Translations under genes and position numbers: made by a program
Notes under the pieces: model-generated
Database searches by the model: none
The model's input: only the letters and a program-made list of their open reading frames with translations
Told to the model about the DNA's origin: nothing
Assembly (NCBI GenBank): GCA_031082225.1
Contig: JAVHLG010000016.1
Coordinates: forward strand, 1-64,000
Reading direction: 5' to 3'
Length of the DNA: 64,000 nt
From: Desulfovibrionaceae bacterium
Lineage (GTDB): Bacteria > Desulfobacterota > Desulfovibrionia > Desulfovibrionales > Desulfovibrionaceae
Shown: positions 10,824 through 19,383 of the stretch, one piece after another
How positions within the stretch are numbered: position 1 is the first letter of the stretch
Layout: every line of letters begins with the position of its first letter

Positions 10824-11390
10824 CTACCGCACCAGGTAGGCGTTGTCCTCGCCGTCGAGTTCGACTAGGTGCACGTCCACGTGTTCGCCCAGGGCGGTCT
10901 GGACGCGTTTTCCCACGTAGTCGGCCTGGATGGGAAGCTCCCGGTGTCCCCGGTCGATTAAGACCAGAAGCTCCACCTTGCGCGGGCGGCCGTAGTCCAG
11001 GATGGCCTCCAGGGCGGCCCGGATGGTGCGGCCGGAAAACAGCACGTCGTCCACCAGGACGATTTTCTTGTCGTTGATGTCGAAGGGGATGAAGGTCTCG
11101 CCGATGTGCGGCTGGTTGTCGGAGTGGGTCCAGTCGTCGCGGTAGAGGTTGATGTCCAGCTTGCCGGACAGGATGTCGCAGCCCAGGCGTCCTTCCAGGA
11201 CCGTTTTCAGGCGCTGGGCCAGCTCCACGCCCCGGCGCTGGATGCCGATAAGCGCCAGGCCGCAGCCCTGGTCATGGCGCTCGATGATCTCGAAGGCCAG
11301 GCGTTCGATGGTCCGGACCATGTCTTCGGCCGAGAAAATGCGTCGCTGTCTCTTCATGGCGGTCCCCGCTGGCGCGCTTTGCTGTGTCAT
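10824..11390 (-). CDS. pyrR: PyrR: bifunctional pyr regulator / uracil phosphoribosyltransferase
   Basis: Type I phosphoribosyltransferase fold with the PRPP-binding motif KIVLVDDVLFSGRTIRAAL. Together with GIQRRGVELAQRL and LYRDDWTHSDNQPHI this identifies PyrR rather than a generic PRTase. In Gram-positives PyrR attenuates pyr mRNA; in deltaproteobacteria the regulatory role is less certain. 188 aa from the first ATG; the ATG at 11357 (MKRQRRIF, after 11 residues) is an alternative start that better matches the family N-terminus. Convergent with argB. Confidence 0.9.
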   Translation of the reverse strand: MTQQSAPAGTAMKRQRRIFSAEDMVRTIERLAFEIIERHDQGCGLALIGIQRRGVELAQRLKTVLEGRLGCDILSGKLDINLYRDDWTHSDNQPHIGETFIPFDINDKKIVLVDDVLFSGRTIRAALEAILDYGRPRKVELLVLIDRGHRELPIQADYVGKRVQTALGEHVDVHLVELDGEDNAYLVR

Positions 11391-11740
11391 GGTGCGTCGA
11401 TCCTAGCGGAAAAGGCCGGGGCGGGCAATGTCCGGGCGGGCGCGCTACGGCTGCCACAGCCCCCGGGTGCGCGGTCACTTCGCGTGCTCCCTTACGCGGT
11501 CATGTCCATGTGTCCTTGGCATGTCCTCCAGGGATTATACCGACCAGGACAGGGCCGGGGAGGGCGTATCCCGGCCAGGGCATGTCCCGGCCAGGGATTG
11601 ACCCGGCCAGGGCGGCCCGCAGGGCGGCCGACCGGGCCGTCCGGGGCCTTGCCGGGGCGGGGATTTCTCCTGTTTGACAAAGCCCCGGGCCATGCTTACT
11701 TACGGGCCTCAGCCAATTTTGCCCCAGGAGGTCGTCAGAC
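11391..11740. repeat. intergenic region with three 11-bp repeats on a 16-bp period
   Basis: This 350-bp gap between divergent pyrR and the HesB-like gene contains CCCGGCCAGGG at 11570-11580, 11586-11596 and 11602-11612, an exact 16-bp period. Degenerate copies may precede it (GACCAGGACAGGG near 11543). It lies about 130-170 bp upstream of the HesB-like start. No gene was found here. Confidence 0.5.
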
Positions 11741-12085
11741 ATGGTCGAAATCACCGAGGCCGCCCGCCGCGAACTTGACGGGTATTTCGCGGACAAGGAA
11801 AAAGCCCCCATTCGCATCTATCTCTCCGCCGGAGGATGCTCCGGCCCCCGGCTGGCCCTGGCCCTTGACGAGGCCAAGGACACGGATGATTTATTCGACG
11901 TGGACGGGTACAATTTCATCGTGGACAAGGAATTGTCCGCCCAGGCCGCTCCCATGCGCGTGGACATGTCCTATATGGGCTTCACCGTGCAGTCGAGTCT
12001 GCAGCTTGGCGACGGCGGCTGCGGCTGCTCCGGCGGGTCGTGCTCCTCCGGTTCCTGCGGCACGCCCGGCTCCTGCTGCTCATAA
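11741..12085 (+). CDS. HesB/IscA-like protein with Cys-rich tail (Cys form)
   Basis: Small (114 aa) A-type-carrier-like protein. Cys33 (GGCSGPRLAL) is the position of the first conserved Cys of HesB/IscA proteins. The C-terminus is a run of Cys, Gly and Ser (CGCSGGSCSSGSCG...CC), unlike the CGC motif of classical IscA. A role in Fe-S or thiol/metal chemistry is inferred, not shown. SD CAGGAGG precedes the ATG. It is the tandem paralogue of the next gene, where position 33 is encoded by UGA. Confidence 0.85.
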   Translation: MVEITEAARRELDGYFADKEKAPIRIYLSAGGCSGPRLALALDEAKDTDDLFDVDGYNFIVDKELSAQAAPMRVDMSYMGFTVQSSLQLGDGGCGCSGGSCSSGSCGTPGSCCS

Positions 12086-12149
12086 CCTGTTCGTTCCCGG
12101 GGGGTCGTCCGCCAGGGCGGCCCTCCTTCACCTCTCAGGAGATACAGAT

Positions 12150-12470
12150 ATGATCGAACTCACCGAAGCCGCCCGCCAGCAGTTGGACGGGTATTTCGCC
12201 GACAAGGAAAAAAATCCCATCCGCATCTATCTCGCCTCCGGCGGTTGAGCCGGACCCAGGTTGTCTTTGGCTCTGGATGAGCCGAAGGAATCCGACGAAA
12301 AATTCGACACCGACGGGTACCTGTTTGTCGTGGACAAGGAATTGTTCCAGCAGGCCGGTTCCATGAAGGTGGACATGACGTACATGGGCTTCACCGTGCA
12401 GTCGGGCCTTGAGCTTGGCGGCGGCGGGTGCGGCGGCTCGTGTTCGTCGAGTTCGGCGTGCTCCTGCTGA
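12150..12470 (+). CDS. HesB/IscA-like selenoprotein (UGA at codon 33 read as selenocysteine)
   Basis: Reading from the ATG at 12150 (SD AGGAGATACAG), the frame meets TGA at 12246-12248 and then stays open to the TGA at 12468-12470, giving 106 aa. Both sides of the UGA match the upstream paralogue closely (DGYFADKEK before; SLALDE, DGYLFVVDKEL and YMGFTVQSGLELG after), and the UGA falls exactly at paralogue Cys33. A hairpin suited to be a bacterial SECIS lies just downstream. HesB-like selenoproteins are a known family in Sec-using prokaryotes. An automated annotation would call this a pseudogene or a shortened ORF starting at 12261. The Cys-rich tail is CGGSCSSSSACSC. selA/B/C/D are not in the window. 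Confidence 0.9.
12250..12276 (+). promoter_or_regulatory. candidate bacterial SECIS hairpin
   Basis: Starts 1 nt after the UGA codon. CCGGA (12250-12254) pairs with TCTGG (12272-12276), one C/C mismatch, then CCAGG (12256-12260) pairs with TTTGG (12266-12270), with three G-U pairs overall. The apical loop UUGUC contains the GU expected for SelB binding, 13-17 nt after the UGA. The Cys-coding paralogue does not keep this stem at the same place. Confidence 0.7.
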
Positions 12471-12492
12471 CGTAGCGGGCGCGATGGTTTTT

Positions 12493-12527
12493 CAGGCGAT
12501 ATCCGCAAGGATATCGCCTGTTTTTTT
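12493..12527 (+). terminator. Rho-independent terminator after the HesB pair
   Basis: Perfect 12-bp stem (CAGGCGATATCC at 12493-12504, GGATATCGCCTG at 12509-12520) with a GCAA tetraloop and seven T. It ends the HesB-like transcription unit 22 nt after the selenoprotein stop. Confidence 0.95.
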
Positions 12528-12641
12528 GACAAAGACCGATTCTTCGGACTAAGGTGGCGATGGCTTGTCCACGAAGTGACAAGCGCCCGCCGGAATCGGC
12601 CTGACGCGCGATGGCCGGTTTTTCGTGAAAGGAGTGTCTCA

Positions 12642-13028
12642 ATGCCCGGCAAGATTCTTATCGTCGATGACGAGGTCCACATCCGCATGCTCCTGGAGCA
12701 GACCCTGGAGGAACTGGAAGAGGACCACGACGTGACTATTTTGTCCGCGTCCAATGGGGAGGAGGGGTTGGCGCTGATCCGTCTGGAAAAACCGGATGTG
12801 GTCTTTTTGGACATCATGATGCCCAAGCTCAACGGCTATGAGGTCTGTCAGCGGGTCAAGGAGGACGGCGAGACGCGTCCCTGCAACATCGTCCTTTTGA
12901 CCGCCAAGGGCCAGGAAGTGGACCGCAAGCAGGGGTTGGAACTGGGCGCCGCCATGTATATGACCAAGCCCTTTGATCCCGACGAAGTCCTGAAGGTCGC
13001 CCGTGAGCTTTTGCAGCTCACGGAATAG
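12642..13028 (+). CDS. CheY-like response regulator (receiver domain only)
   Basis: A 128-aa stand-alone receiver. The acidic pair is Asp9/Asp10, the phospho-acceptor Asp57 (VVFLDIMMPKLNG), then Thr87 and Lys109 (TKPFDP), all intact. With no output domain it must act by protein contact. SD AAAGGAG precedes the ATG at 12642. It lies 21 nt before a GAF/HD-GYP protein gene, so it may sit in the same signalling pathway; no kinase is adjacent. Confidence 0.94.
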   Translation: MPGKILIVDDEVHIRMLLEQTLEELEEDHDVTILSASNGEEGLALIRLEKPDVVFLDIMMPKLNGYEVCQRVKEDGETRPCNIVLLTAKGQEVDRKQGLELGAAMYMTKPFDPDEVLKVARELLQLTE

Positions 13029-13049
13029 ACGTCCCACGATTCCAATACC

Positions 13050-14837
13050 ATGGCCATTCTCGCGCGGCTCTTACGGAAGCAGAACCTGGACGCCCTCCTG
13101 CACAGGGCCACGGCGCTCCTTGGCCCCGGCTGGGGCATCCTCGTCGCCGACCTCGACGGCAGGGTGTTGCATCCCTCGGGCAACGGGCACGGGGACGGGA
13201 GCGGCCAGGTCCCGGACATGTTGGCCATCCCCTTGCGCCTGGACCGGCATCCAGTGGGGAACGTCATCCTTGTGCCACCGTCCGGCGAGGCGCCAGCGCC
13301 GTCGGAAAACGCCCGTGGCGTGTTGGCGTTTTTTGCCGCCGCCGTGGAGGAGATCCTGACCCGGGAGAACATCCGCCGGGTGCTGGCCGCCGAGACCCTC
13401 CAGAAATACCGGGAACTGTCCCTGCTGCACCGGGCCACCCTGACCCTCAACCAGTCCCTGCGTCCCCGGGACGTGGCCAGGGCGCTTCTGGACGAGTTTC
13501 TCTCCGGAGACATCCCCGCTGACGGCGGAATCATCTTTCTGCGCAAATCCGGAACCATCGACTACCAGCCGCACCGCTGCTTCGGGGCGGCCAGGAACTG
13601 CGGCCTGGAGCAACTGACGAACAGCACGCTTTTCTGGGACGTGGTCAAAAGCGGCAAACCCGAGATCATCAACGACCTGGCCTCGGACAGGCGCTGGCGG
13701 GGCGAGGCCCCGGGGTTGACGGCCATGCTGATTGCGCCCCTGATCTCCGCCAATCAGTGCGTCGGCGTCCTGGCCCTGGGGGCCTGCGGCGAGCCGCGCT
13801 TCGACGCCAGCCATCTCCAGTACGTCGGCACCATCGCCTCGGTGTCCGGCATCGCCATGGGCAACGCGCTGCATTTCGAGAGCGTGCAGCTTTTGATCAA
13901 GTCCCTCATGCAGGCCCTGGCCACGGCCATCGACGCCCGGGATCCCTTCACCGCCGGGCACTCCCAGCGGGTGGCCCGTCTTTCCGTGGCCCTGGCCAAG
14001 GCCGTCCACGAGGACCAGCTGCGCTTTGGCGACGTGCGGTTCACAGACAGCGATCTGCAGGAAATCCTCTATGCCGGTCTGTTGCACGACGTAGGGAAAA
14101 TCGGCATCCGCGAACAGGTGCTCACCAAGTCCACCCGCCTGCCCAGGGACCGCCTGGACATCATCGGCCAGCGCCTGGCCCTGTGGAGCGACGTGACGGG
14201 CTCGCCCTGGCGCGAGGACTTTGCGGAACTGTCGCGCATCAACGCCTCGGACGGCATCACCCGCGACGACGCATCCCTGATCGGCCGGGTGGCCAAGAAC
14301 GAGATCGTGGCCGGGGGGAAGATCCTGCCCCTGCTCACGGACGAGGAGATACAGACCCTGCTCATCCCCCGGGGCAATCTGACCGCCGAGGAACGGCGGG
14401 AGATCGAGCGCCACCCGTCGGAGAGCTACCGCATCCTGCAGCACATCCCCTTTCCCGCAGACATGCGACGGCTTTTGACCATCATCTCCCAGCATCACGA
14501 GCGGCTGGACGGATCAGGATACCCTTCCGGGCTGCGCGGCGACGAGATCCTGCTGCAAAGCCGCATCATCGCCATCGTGGACATTTACGACGCCATCACC
14601 ATGGAGCGCCACTACAAGCCCGCCCTGCCCCGGGACAAGGCCCTAGCCGTTTTGCATCACGAGGCCGCCGAAGGGAAAATCGACGCCGAACTGGTGCGGC
14701 TTTTCACGGAAAAAAACGACGACATCGAGGAAGACGCCATGCGCATGGCCATGAACACGGGCGGCGAGGAATATCTGTCCGAGTCGTCGTGCCCGGAGGG
14801 CGCCCAGCCCGTCAGCAAAGACCTGTCCCGATTCTGA
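13050..14837 (+). CDS. GAF and HD-GYP domain phosphohydrolase
   Basis: 595-aa cytoplasmic signalling protein. Residues about 1-110 are a weakly conserved sensor-like region, 120-280 a GAF domain (SLLHRATLTLNQ..., VGVLALGA), and 285-end an HD-GYP domain: GHSQRV, the metal-binding HD in LLHDVGKIGI (His346/Asp347), then HHERLDGSGYPSGLRGDEI. This predicts c-di-GMP phosphodiesterase activity. About 130 residues separate the HD from the HHE/GYP segments, with an Arg/Asp-rich stretch (355-455) longer than usual, so the catalytic domain carries an insertion. Downstream of and probably co-transcribed with the receiver gene. Confidence 0.9.
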   Translation: MAILARLLRKQNLDALLHRATALLGPGWGILVADLDGRVLHPSGNGHGDGSGQVPDMLAIPLRLDRHPVGNVILVPPSGEAPAPSENARGVLAFFAAAVEEILTRENIRRVLAAETLQKYRELSLLHRATLTLNQSLRPRDVARALLDEFLSGDIPADGGIIFLRKSGTIDYQPHRCFGAARNCGLEQLTNSTLFWDVVKSGKPEIINDLASDRRWRGEAPGLTAMLIAPLISANQCVGVLALGACGEPRFDASHLQYVGTIASVSGIAMGNALHFESVQLLIKSLMQALATAIDARDPFTAGHSQRVARLSVALAKAVHEDQLRFGDVRFTDSDLQEILYAGLLHDVGKIGIREQVLTKSTRLPRDRLDIIGQRLALWSDVTGSPWREDFAELSRINASDGITRDDASLIGRVAKNEIVAGGKILPLLTDEEIQTLLIPRGNLTAEERREIERHPSESYRILQHIPFPADMRRLLTIISQHHERLDGSGYPSGLRGDEILLQSRIIAIVDIYDAITMERHYKPALPRDKALAVLHHEAAEGKIDAELVRLFTEKNDDIEEDAMRMAMNTGGEEYLSESSCPEGAQPVSKDLSRF

Positions 14838-14850
14838 CGCCCCGTTCCCG

Positions 14851-14893
14851 CCGCCAGGGATGGACAGCCATCTCTGCCTGCGCCCCCTGGCGG
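14851..14893. terminator. inverted repeat between convergent genes, possible bidirectional terminator
   Basis: Arms CCGCCAGGG (14851-14859) and CCCTGGCGG (14885-14893), perfect 9 bp, 25-nt loop, in the 98-bp gap between the convergent HD-GYP and fabZ genes. No T-tract, so this is a weak call. Confidence 0.4.
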
Positions 14894-14934
14894 ACGCTGC
14901 CGCATCTTCCTGACGAGACGCCTACGGGGCGGGC

Positions 14935-15402
14935 TCAGGAGAGGGCCGAACGCTCCACCACGGCCGCGCTCAACTGCGCCTCGGCCACCTTGCGGCCGTC
15001 CACCTCGGCCGTGGCCCGCATCTTCCAGATATTGAACCTGCGCCGGGCCTCGGAGCAGGTCAGGATCACCTGGTCGCCCGGGATCACGGGCTTGCGGAAG
15101 CGCACGCCATCCATGCCGGAAAAGAGGAACACCCGGTCGCCCAGGGGTTCGTCCTGGCTGTGGCCGATGAAAAGGCCGCCGGTCTGGGCCATGGCCTCCA
15201 GGATCAAGACCCCCGGCATGACCGGAAGCCCCGGGAAATGTCCCTGGAAAAAGGGCTCGTTGATGGTCACGTTCTTGAGCGCCCGCAGGTGGATCCCCGG
15301 CTGGAACTCGATGACCCGGTCCACGAGCAAAAACGGATAGCGGTGGGGCAAAAGGGAGAAGATGTCCCGGATGTTGGGAAGGTGATGCACGGTATCGCTC
15401 AT
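14935..15402 (-). CDS. fabZ: 3-hydroxyacyl-ACP dehydratase
   Basis: Type II fatty acid synthesis dehydratase, also supplying hydroxyacyl chains near lipid A synthesis. The hot-dog fold active-site helix reads FFQGHFPGLPVMPGVLILEAMAQ, with catalytic His55 and Glu69. 155 aa, normal length. First (downstream-most) gene of the minus-strand envelope block with skp and bamA, an order common in Gram-negatives where lpx genes follow; no lpx gene is seen here because the next gene is convergent. Confidence 0.96.
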   Translation of the reverse strand: MSDTVHHLPNIRDIFSLLPHRYPFLLVDRVIEFQPGIHLRALKNVTINEPFFQGHFPGLPVMPGVLILEAMAQTGGLFIGHSQDEPLGDRVFLFSGMDGVRFRKPVIPGDQVILTCSEARRRFNIWKMRATAEVDGRKVAEAQLSAAVVERSALS

Positions 15403-15488
15403 GAGGTTCCTCGCGGAGATGCCCGGAAGGCCGCATGGACCTTCCGGGCACCGTTGGTGACGTGACCGGGCCTGAAGGCGGCGCGGAA

Positions 15489-15998
15489 TTATTTGGACTT
15501 GTCGAATTCCTGACGCAGGGCGGCGGTGATGTCCAGGGCCGGATCGAAGTAGGGCACGCTGCGGGCTTCCATGACCACCGTGTAGCCGTTTTTCTTGGCG
15601 AAGTCGGTCATGACCTTCTGCAGCCGGGTCAGAAGCGGCTGGAGAATCTGCTGCTGGGTTTCCTGCTCCTCCTGCTGGAGCTTGTTGCGCTCATCCATGT
15701 ACTTCTTGGCCTTGGCCTCGAAATCCGCCACCTGGGAGCGCATGGCGTCCTGGGACAGGGCCACGCTTTTTTTCTGCAGGTCTTCCTGCATCTTCTTGAG
15801 ATCCTCGCCCTGCTGTCCCAGGGATTTCTCCCGGGCCTCGAACTTGCTTTTTAACTGGGCCAGGGCGGCCTTGCCGGCCTGGGAGGTCGCCAGGGCCTCG
15901 TCCAGGTTGACGACCGCGACTTTTCCCTGGGCTGCGGCCGACAGCGGCAGAACCAGGATTGCGGCCACGATGCACAGCGTCCGAAAAATACCGACCAT
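15489..15998 (-). CDS. skp: OmpH/Skp-family periplasmic chaperone
   Basis: Small periplasmic chaperone holding unfolded outer-membrane proteins on their way to BamA. From the ATG at 15998 (SD AAGGAGATACATC) there is a clear signal peptide (MVGIFRTLCIVAAILVLPLSAAAQ) with cleavage after AAAQ or AA. The mature chain is mostly long amphipathic coiled coil (AREKSLGQQGEDLKKMQEDL...), the tentacle helices of Skp. An upstream start at 16043 would bury the signal peptide. Lies just downstream of bamA, as in many Gram-negatives. Confidence 0.92.
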   Translation of the reverse strand: MVGIFRTLCIVAAILVLPLSAAAQGKVAVVNLDEALATSQAGKAALAQLKSKFEAREKSLGQQGEDLKKMQEDLQKKSVALSQDAMRSQVADFEAKAKKYMDERNKLQQEEQETQQQILQPLLTRLQKVMTDFAKKNGYTVVMEARSVPYFDPALDITAALRQEFDKSK

Positions 15999-16064
15999 GA
16001 TGTATCTCCTTGCGAGGTTTGGTGTCCGAATGGAAGCGTTCAACCCGCCGACGGCGCGTTTTCG

Positions 16065-18713
16065 CTAGAACGACTGCCCCATGCTGAAACCGATCTGATG
16101 CGGCCACAGGTTGTTGGCCTCGGCATCCAGGCCGTACCCGTATTCCACCCGGATCAGGCCCATGGGCGAGTACCAGCGCAGGCCCGCGCCGACGCTCTTG
16201 TAGAGGGACCAGTCCATCTCGGTGTTTGCCGCCCAGGTATTGCCGGCGTCGAAGAACACCAGGCCCCAGATGCCGTTGGACTTGCTGATGGGGTAGATGG
16301 TCTCAATGTTGGTGAAGAACATGAGCTTGCCGCCGATGCGCTCACCCGTGCGCGAATCCCGGGGAGAGATCTTGTTCTGCTCGTAGCCGCGCACATTGTC
16401 GATGCCGCCCAGGTAAAAGCGCTCAAAGACCGGGATGTCGCCGCCGTTTTCGAGCAGGGCGCCTGCGCTGCCCCGCCAATGGAAGACCAGATCCCAGGGC
16501 AGGGGATGGAAGTAGTTGGACGAGATGGTGGGCCGGATGAAACTGTCGTCGCCCTGCAGAATCCCGCCGGCGTATTCCAGGGACAGGGTGTTCTTGGTGC
16601 CCTTGGTGGGCTTGGTGGAACTGTCGGTGGTGTCGCGGTCGATCTCCGCCGTCAGCGAACTGCTCCAGTGGGTGCCCTCGGAGTTGGAGATGACGCTCGA
16701 GGAATTCCAGTTGGTGTTGTAGACGCGGTAGCGGTCCAGGCGATAGGCCCAGGTCAGAAGCGTGTATTCCCCCAGGGGATAGCCGAAGGTCAGCTTGCCG
16801 CCGATGGTTTCCTTGCTGTAGTCGTCGTAGCGCTTGTAGAGGTTGTAGAGGGAGATGCCCGTGGTCAGGTTGGTGTCGTTGAACCGGGGGTTCATAAGCG
16901 ACAGGATGAACCGGCTGGAGGTGCCGCTGAGCATCCCCTGGAACTTGGCGTGATAGCCCTTGCCGAAGAGGTTGCGTTCCTCCACGGAGCCCCCGAAGAA
17001 CACGCTGTCGTAGGTCGAATAACCCGCGCCCAGGCTGAACGCGCCGGTGTTTTTGTCCTTGACCTTGACCTTGAGGTCCACCTCGGTGGGATTCTCGGTG
17101 GGCACGGTCTCGATGTCCACCTTCTCGAAATAGTCCAGGCGGTCCAGGCGCTCGTTGGAGCGGCGCACCTTGTTGCCGCTGAACAGGTCGCCGTCGGCCA
17201 GACGCATTTCGCGGCGGATGACGTTGTCGCGGGTCTTGTCGTTGCCCTCGATGAGCACCCGGCGGATGTAGACCCGGCGGCCCTTGTTGATCGAATAGGC
17301 CACGTCGATGGTCTTCTCGCCGTCGTTTTTCATGAGATCCACGTCGGCCTGGGCAAAGGCGTAGCCGAGGTCGCCGTAGATTTCCGTCAGCAGGTTCAGA
17401 TCGTCACGCACCACGGAGCGGTCGAAGAAGGAACCTTCCTCGGCCAGTTGGTCGAGCTTGATGATCTGCAGCAGGGCGTCGTTGTCCATGAGCAGATCGC
17501 CGCCAAAGCTCACGGCCCCCACCTTGTAGCGGTCGCCCTCGCTGACGCGGAACACCACCGTGATGCCGTCGTCGCCGTATTCCACGTCGGGCTGGCCGAC
17601 CTTGATGTCCACATAGCCCCGGTTGGCGTAGAAATTCTCGATGGCCGCCGCGTCGCGCTCAAGCATCTCCTCCTTGAGCACGCCGCTGCCCGTGACCCAG
17701 GACCAGAACCGCCGCTCGGAGGTGGACAGTTCGCCGCGCAGTTCGTCGGCGTCCACCTGGCTGACGCCCTCGATTTTGACCTCGCGGATGAAGAGCTTCT
17801 TGGGCTCCTTGACGATGATGTTCAAGCGGGCGATGCGGGGATCGGTCTGTTCCAGCTCGTAGCTGACCTCGGTCTTGTAGAAGCCTTCCTTGCGGTACAA
17901 TTCCCGGATCTTTTCCAGGTCTTCGGCCAGAAGCTTGAGGTTCAGGATGGACCCGGACTTGGTGCTCATGGTCTCCAGGATCTTGTCCTGGTCCACCTCG
18001 CCCGAGCCGATGACGCCCACGGCCTGGATGCGCGGCTTTTCCTTGACCACGAAGACCAGTTTTTTGCCGCCGGGGACGTTCTCCAGGCGGATCTGCACGT
18101 CGTCGAAATATCCCGTCTCGAAGAGGCGCTTGAGGTCGTCGTTGACGGATTTGGGATCGTAGGGCTGGCCCACCTGGGTCTTGGCCTTGAGGATGATGAC
18201 GTCCTTGTCCAGGATCTGGTTGCCCTCCACGGCCACATCCACGATGGCGTCGCCGGTCACCAGGAGTCCCCGGACCTTTCCGGCCAGTTCCCTGGCCGCC
18301 GGCTCGAGCTGCATGAGTTCCTTGGCCTGGGCGAAGACCGACAGGGGCGCGCCTTCGCCTGCGGGGACCAGACGGCCGTCGATGCTGACGGTTCCCCCGA
18401 TCTGGGAGACGCTGCCGTACAGGGCGTGGGTGGCCTTGGCCGCCGAGGCCAGCCTGCGGGCCGTCTGGTCGTCCATGGACCCGGATGGTTTTTCCGTGGC
18501 CACGGCGATGCCTTCCCGTCGCAGGTTGTCGGCCACAAGTCCCGGCAGGCTGGCGGCGAGGCCCTTCTGGTCGGAGGCGGTGTTGACCGCAAACGGCAAA
18601 ACAAGAATCTTGGTTCCCGATTGTCCGGACTGGGCCTGGGACGGGAGGGTGAAGGCCAATACCGCCAAAATGGCGAAAGAAAACGCCCGCCCCAAAAATT
18701 TAAGCCCGCGCAT
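16065..18713 (-). CDS. bamA: outer-membrane protein assembly factor BamA
   Basis: Omp85 protein that inserts beta-barrels into the outer membrane. From the ATG at 18713 (SD GGTGGAG) it is 882 aa: signal peptide (ending about AQA), an extra domain of about 130 residues before the first POTRA (KILVLPFAVNT..., resembling TolB/FlgO N-terminal folds), five POTRA repeats (about 160-500), then a 16-strand barrel ending in QIGFSMGQSF with terminal Phe. The barrel motif VRGYE is present. The extra N-terminal domain makes it longer than the E. coli protein (about 810 aa). The start overlaps the lolD stop by 14 nt. The GTG at 18725 is less likely. Confidence 0.95.
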   Translation of the reverse strand: MRGLKFLGRAFSFAILAVLAFTLPSQAQSGQSGTKILVLPFAVNTASDQKGLAASLPGLVADNLRREGIAVATEKPSGSMDDQTARRLASAAKATHALYGSVSQIGGTVSIDGRLVPAGEGAPLSVFAQAKELMQLEPAARELAGKVRGLLVTGDAIVDVAVEGNQILDKDVIILKAKTQVGQPYDPKSVNDDLKRLFETGYFDDVQIRLENVPGGKKLVFVVKEKPRIQAVGVIGSGEVDQDKILETMSTKSGSILNLKLLAEDLEKIRELYRKEGFYKTEVSYELEQTDPRIARLNIIVKEPKKLFIREVKIEGVSQVDADELRGELSTSERRFWSWVTGSGVLKEEMLERDAAAIENFYANRGYVDIKVGQPDVEYGDDGITVVFRVSEGDRYKVGAVSFGGDLLMDNDALLQIIKLDQLAEEGSFFDRSVVRDDLNLLTEIYGDLGYAFAQADVDLMKNDGEKTIDVAYSINKGRRVYIRRVLIEGNDKTRDNVIRREMRLADGDLFSGNKVRRSNERLDRLDYFEKVDIETVPTENPTEVDLKVKVKDKNTGAFSLGAGYSTYDSVFFGGSVEERNLFGKGYHAKFQGMLSGTSSRFILSLMNPRFNDTNLTTGISLYNLYKRYDDYSKETIGGKLTFGYPLGEYTLLTWAYRLDRYRVYNTNWNSSSVISNSEGTHWSSSLTAEIDRDTTDSSTKPTKGTKNTLSLEYAGGILQGDDSFIRPTISSNYFHPLPWDLVFHWRGSAGALLENGGDIPVFERFYLGGIDNVRGYEQNKISPRDSRTGERIGGKLMFFTNIETIYPISKSNGIWGLVFFDAGNTWAANTEMDWSLYKSVGAGLRWYSPMGLIRVEYGYGLDAEANNLWPHQIGFSMGQSF

Positions 18714-19383
18714 AGAGTTCTCCACCGTGAAGTTCCAACCTTCGGCCCAAAAGCGCAGCCAGGTTGTGGTTGTGGGTGACCACCACCAACGTCATGCCGA
18801 GTTCCGCGTTGAGGCGCGACAGGGCCTCTCCGACCAGGGAACCGGTATGTTCGTCCAGATTGCCGGTGGGTTCGTCGGCCAAAAGCAGTTTCGGCCGCAT
18901 AAGCACGGCCCTGGCAATGGCCGCCCGCTGCCTCTCTCCCCCGGACAGGGTTGTTACCCTGTGTTCGGCCCTTTCATCAAGCCCCACGAGGGCCAGGGCG
19001 TCATGGGCCAGCTCTCGGGCCCGGGCCTGGGGCATGCCGCCTATAAATCCAGGCATGGCAACGTTTTCCAGGGTTGTGAACTCTGGTAAAAGATGGTGAA
19101 ACTGGAAGACGAAGCCAATGTCCCTGTTGCGAATTTTCGCGGCCCGGGCCGGTTGCAGCGTCCCCATGTCGTGTCCCAGAAAAAAAACGTCGCCTGCCGA
19201 AGGCACGTCAAGCGTCCCCATGATGTGCAAAAGCGTGGTCTTCCCGGAACCTGACGAGCCCAATATGGCGATAGACTCCCCGGCCCGGATGTCCAGGCTG
19301 ACGTTTTTGAGCACATCAATGCGTTCGGACGGGCCATGAAACTGCTTGGACACCCCGCGAAGCTCCATGAGCGCATCATTCAT
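18700..19383 (-). CDS. lolD: lipoprotein-releasing ABC transporter ATPase LolD
   Basis: ATPase of the Lol system that extracts outer-membrane lipoproteins from the inner membrane. All ABC motifs are present in 227 aa: Walker A GSSGSGKT, Q-loop FVFQFHHLLPEFT, signature LSGGERQR, Walker B LLLADEPTGNLD, H-loop VVTHNHN. The ATG at 19383 overlaps the stop of the permease gene by 8 nt. Immediately downstream is bamA, a conserved link between lipoprotein and beta-barrel export. Confidence 0.96.
   Translation of the reverse strand: MNDALMELRGVSKQFHGPSERIDVLKNVSLDIRAGESIAILGSSGSGKTTLLHIMGTLDVPSAGDVFFLGHDMGTLQPARAAKIRNRDIGFVFQFHHLLPEFTTLENVAMPGFIGGMPQARARELAHDALALVGLDERAEHRVTTLSGGERQRAAIARAVLMRPKLLLADEPTGNLDEHTGSLVGEALSRLNAELGMTLVVVTHNHNLAALLGRRLELHGGELYARA

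Noticed and set aside
12246-12248. Nonsense mutation making the second HesB-like gene a pseudogene
   Set aside because: Homology, reading frame and a SECIS-like hairpin all continue across it, and the UGA is exactly at the paralogue's Cys33.
16098-18779. 893-aa open frame antisense to bamA
   Set aside because: Shadow frame rich in Val/His/Asp/Gly; bamA on the other strand is unmistakable.
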